Assembly: GCA_010084195.1 (NCBI GenBank)
Contig: RGPS01000022.1
Location: 1-44,734 of the forward strand
Direction: 5' to 3'
Origin: Terriglobia bacterium
GTDB taxonomy: Bacteria > Acidobacteriota > Terriglobia > Bryobacterales > Bryobacteraceae
DNA: 44,734 nt
In this document: positions 42,718-44,734 of the stretch, piece by piece
How the letters are laid out: each line of letters begins with the position of its first letter
Position numbering within the stretch: the stretch's first letter is position 1
Program-made: the position numbers and the translations under genes
Notes under the pieces: generated by a model
Seen by the model: only the letters and a program-made list of their open reading frames with translations
Database searches by the model: none
What the model was told of the DNA's origin: nothing

Positions 42718-43827
42718 TCAGTCCTGGCGCGCCACGACCTCGGCGAACTCAAGGGCCCTCGACGCCGCGAGGACATTCCCGAGCCTTGCCTCAATCGCCT
42801 TCAGATTGAACAATTCAACAACCGCGGGTGAGCGCCGGACCCGTTCCAGCCGCGCGCGCAATCCCTGTTCCTCAGAGGCCAGGTTCAAAAGGATGTCCGG
42901 GAACGGCCAAAACTTCGTGGTGCGCCAGCGGATGGACTCCGGCAGAATTCCCACCATCGCATTGCGATACGGCTGACGAGCGAAGCCTCCGTCCACAAAC
43001 CGGTTAAGGGGCAGCGACAGAGTGAAATCCAGAATGCGTCTGTCGGCCAGTGGATAGCTGAAGGCTACTCCGTGGCGCGCACCGAGAATCGACCAGTTAT
43101 CAGCACGGGCGACCAGGTAGCTGTGTGTCAGCATGTGAACACGATCCATTGGCCTGTTTCTCCAGTCCGATGGTGCTGGCAGGGATTGCCGTACCCGCTG
43201 GGCGAAGGCCGGGCTCAGGAAGGACAAGGCGGAGTCCCGGGGGGATTGCGCGGGCGCATGCCCAAAACGCGACGGAAGCAGGCATGCCGTCCAGTCAGGA
43301 AGAAACGGAAACAGCAGCCGCGCGACGGCAACCCGAAGCAGCGATTTGCCTTCCCTCTGAGCGATGGCCCGCAATTCCCGAGGCAGCTGACGCAAATAGC
43401 CTGCGCGCAAAACCGCGGCATACAGGCCTGTGCCGTGATACGTAGCGCCTTCATCCCCCCCCGCTCCCGACAGCAAAACCTCGCAGCCGGCGGCGGACGC
43501 GGCAGCGCAAATCAGTGCGCCGGACCAGCTTGGCGCTCCGCCCAGGAGCAGGTCGGGATCGTTTGGGCCGATTGCATCATGAGTCGGCAGATATGCGGGG
43601 GACCACTCGATATCCGGTTCCTGCGCAAGAACGGCCTCCACGTACTCCCTCTCGTCCAGAACCTTACTCTCGGGTCGGGCCAGTTGGGAGAAGGTATGCA
43701 GTTTTCGTCCGGCCTCGCGAAGGCGTCGGGCCGCCAAAACCGCCACGGCGGATGAATCCAGACCTCCGCTCAGGTGCGACGCAACGGGCCCGGCTGCGGG
43801 TAACCGGCAAGATACCGCCGCCTCCAA
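42718..43827 (-). CDS. second lasso-type cyclase, N-terminal domain missing
   Basis: A 369-residue asparagine-synthetase domain: SHLSGGLDSSAVAVLAARRL near the N-terminus (PPi loop), LLSGAGGDEGATYHGTGLYA (the GxGGDE motif seen in lasso cyclases), AFSYPLADRRILDFTLSLPL and a normal C-terminus. The ~230-residue N-terminal glutaminase-like domain is absent. The frame stays open upstream only to 43905, and the residues there (KPAKTQ and before) stop looking like the family. The TTG at 43827 is a formal start. The break coincides with the change in base composition at the window's right end, so the gene is probably cut by a junction rather than naturally short. Confidence 0.8.
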   Translation of the reverse strand: MEAAVSCRLPAAGPVASHLSGGLDSSAVAVLAARRLREAGRKLHTFSQLARPESKVLDEREYVEAVLAQEPDIEWSPAYLPTHDAIGPNDPDLLLGGAPSWSGALICAAASAAGCEVLLSGAGGDEGATYHGTGLYAAVLRAGYLRQLPRELRAIAQREGKSLLRVAVARLLFPFLPDWTACLLPSRFGHAPAQSPRDSALSFLSPAFAQRVRQSLPAPSDWRNRPMDRVHMLTHSYLVARADNWSILGARHGVAFSYPLADRRILDFTLSLPLNRFVDGGFARQPYRNAMVGILPESIRWRTTKFWPFPDILLNLASEEQGLRARLERVRRSPAVVELFNLKAIEARLGNVLAASRALEFAEVVARQD

Positions 43828-43940
43828 TGCAATTTGCGTCTTAGCTGGCTTAGCCTGTTGGGGTCTTCTTATTGCCGCCCCTCTACAAATGGCTGGCGTT
43901 ATCTAGAAATCTGATATTTCTCTTCCTTGTGTTTCCTTTT

Positions 43941-43979
43941 AAAGCCGTCAGTTCCTCCCAGCTGGCGGCTTTTTCTTTT
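43941..43979 (+). terminator. Rho-independent terminator
   Basis: AGCCGTCAG (43943-43951) pairs with CTGGCGGCT (43962-43970) with one G-T pair; TTTTTCTTTT follows. It is oriented rightwards, i.e. it would end a plus-strand gene that lies left of it, yet no plus-strand gene is present there. Confidence 0.8.
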
Positions 43980-44103
43980 GGTGAGATGATTTTGGCAGGA
44001 AATAGCCGCGGCTTGGCCGAAACTGACTGACTGACGCGCCATTCTCATGGGTTTACTCACTAGATGCGACCCCCGTTAACACGCGTAACTAATGCAGCTG
44101 AAC

Positions 44104-44199
44104 ATGAATGACCTTATCGTATTTGCTGGCGTCGGCCTGCTCTTGATTGGTGTTCCAGTAGTAATTGCTCGTTGGACTACACACCACGAAACAAAATAA
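44104..44199 (+). CDS. 31-residue single-span membrane peptide
   Basis: ATG at 44104 to TAA at 44197-44199. The peptide starts MNDLIVFAGVGLLLIGVPVV, one hydrophobic helix, and ends with polar IARWTTHHETK. No clear Shine-Dalgarno. It looks like a genuine micro-protein of unknown role. It lies between the two terminators, followed by a structured stretch. Confidence 0.5.
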   Translation: MNDLIVFAGVGLLLIGVPVVIARWTTHHETK

Positions 44200-44211
44200 A
44201 TTAGTTACCCT

Positions 44212-44285
44212 CCCGAGCCTTGGGCGTCAGCTCCCCTCGGGTGATAGGGGGTAGGGCCATCGGCAGAGTTGGTAGCTGATGGCCC
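44212..44285 (+). ncRNA. possible structured RNA or leader
   Basis: CCCGAG (44212-44217) pairs with CTCGGG (44236-44241), and GGGCCATC (44254-44261) with GATGGCCC (44278-44285). The two successive hairpins follow the micro-protein and precede the second terminator. No known family recognised. Confidence 0.35.
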
Positions 44286-44322
44286 CCTTCCTCTTCAGTT
44301 TCCTTCCCTAGTGTTTAACTTC

Positions 44323-44351
44323 GCCGTCAGCTAATAGCTGTCGGCTTTTTT
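44323..44351 (+). terminator. Rho-independent terminator
   Basis: GCCGTCAGCT and AGCTGTCGGC (44323-44345) make a 10-bp stem with one mismatch and loop AAT, followed by TTTTTT. It should end the transcript of the micro-protein and hairpins. Confidence 0.8.
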
Positions 44352-44480
44352 CTGTTTTTTAAGTAGTGGTCAATAAGTCACACTCGGTCGAATAATTCGT
44401 ATCCTCTGTTTTATTGCCTTGATGAAACTCAGTTCTATTAAGTAATCTTTATTATAACTACACGCCAATTGAGCAGACGG

Positions 44481-44734
44481 ATGAAGACGATAAAAGCTGG
44501 CATATCAATTCTTCTATTAAGCAGCCTTTCGGCAACTGCGGCTGACCTTCCATCTATTAAGGCAGCGCCTCTAGCTGCTCCCAAGCCAATATGGACTGGG
44601 TTCCACGTCGGTCTGAATGCAGGTGAAAAATTTGGAAGTAACAACGCCTGGAATAGTCAGACTTGGAATTTGTGGAACAACCCAAATTTTCCAGCCGATA
44701 GCGTTGATTACACATCACAGGCGCTGCTTTCTGG
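44481..44734 (+). CDS. outer membrane beta-barrel protein, partial
   Basis: Begins at ATG 44481 and runs off the window (84 codons seen). Signal peptide (MKTIKAGISILLLSSLSATA) cut before ADLPSIKAAPLAAPKPIWTG, followed by FHVGLNAG. This start (short proline-rich linker then WTGFxVGLNAG) is the typical opening of porin-like Omp25/Omp31-family barrels of Alphaproteobacteria. It is unlike the barrel proteins of the rest of the window. Upstream 130 bases are AT-rich with TATAAC/TATTA-like elements but no assigned promoter. Confidence 0.75.
   Translation, partial: MKTIKAGISILLLSSLSATAADLPSIKAAPLAAPKPIWTGFHVGLNAGEKFGSNNAWNSQTWNLWNNPNFPADSVDYTSQALLS

Larger units (their letters stand above)
43850..44734. 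other. right-end segment of different origin (possible chimera)
   Basis: From about 43.85 kb the sequence is AT-richer, has two neat Rho-independent terminators, a 31-residue membrane peptide and the start of an outer-membrane barrel gene in alphaproteobacterial style. It joins the truncated cyclase gene within about 60 bases. Nothing resembling a transposase, integrase or tRNA is seen at the join. Confidence 0.6.

Overview
The window looks like a high-GC soil-type Acidobacteriota chromosome, probably of the Solibacter/Bryobacter group. This is an inference from gene content and style: paired sigma-factor and anti-sigma genes with Ig-like tails, a PQQ dehydrogenase next to a dihaem cytochrome c, a futalosine-pathway MqnC, a PEP-CTERM protein, MacB-type permeases and many secreted proteins of unknown function. 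No rRNA, transposase, phage gene or CRISPR array was seen. One tRNA-Ser(CGA) lies at 30767-30856.

Left part (1-13 kb): an MmcQ/YjbR-like protein, an ECF sigma factor with a membrane partner, an inositol-monophosphatase-family enzyme, a ferritin-like gene broken by an in-frame stop, a TPC-type heavy-metal P-type ATPase and a RelB/YafQ-type toxin-antitoxin pair. Next is a compact aromatic-catabolism operon on the minus strand (9860 to 6328): DUF6282-type amidohydrolase, GalB-like LmbE-fold hydratase, LigK/RraA-type aldolase and a fused LigB-LigA extradiol dioxygenase, divergent from a GntR/FCD regulator. It has no LigC dehydrogenase, which points to gallate-like ring cleavage. A second sigma-like/anti-sigma-like pair follows.

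Middle part (13-34.9 kb): a lipoprotein, MarC, two MacB-type permeases, a divergent TolC-adaptor-RND efflux operon ending in a DUF2892 protein, an M20 amidohydrolase, a YdcF-like protein, an aldo/keto reductase, a deoxyhypusine-synthase-like protein with a small membrane protein, MqnC, a YceI protein, a broken outer-membrane barrel gene, an acyl-CoA carboxylase carboxyltransferase, and the PQQ dehydrogenase/cytochrome c pair.

Right part (34.9-43.8 kb): the most unusual region. It holds a lasso-peptide locus: precursor (predicted core GGDGNPDTDNSSSGT), asparagine-synthetase-like cyclase, HPr-kinase-like tailoring kinase, then, beyond an inserted PEP-CTERM gene, a nucleotidyltransferase and the B2 leader peptidase. 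No B1 (PqqD-like) gene is visible. Upstream are a cyclase remnant, an ATP-grasp gene and a second lasso-type cyclase that has lost its N-terminal domain.

The last ~0.85 kb (from about 43.85 kb) is AT-richer and encodes a 31-residue membrane peptide and the start of an outer-membrane barrel protein of alphaproteobacterial style. The truncated cyclase stops at this boundary, so it is either an assembly chimera or a recombination junction.

Several genes (ferritin-like, TIMP-like secreted protein, marC, the barrel gene at 30.2 kb) carry single lesions in otherwise well-kept reading frames. That could be recent decay, recoding or sequence error.
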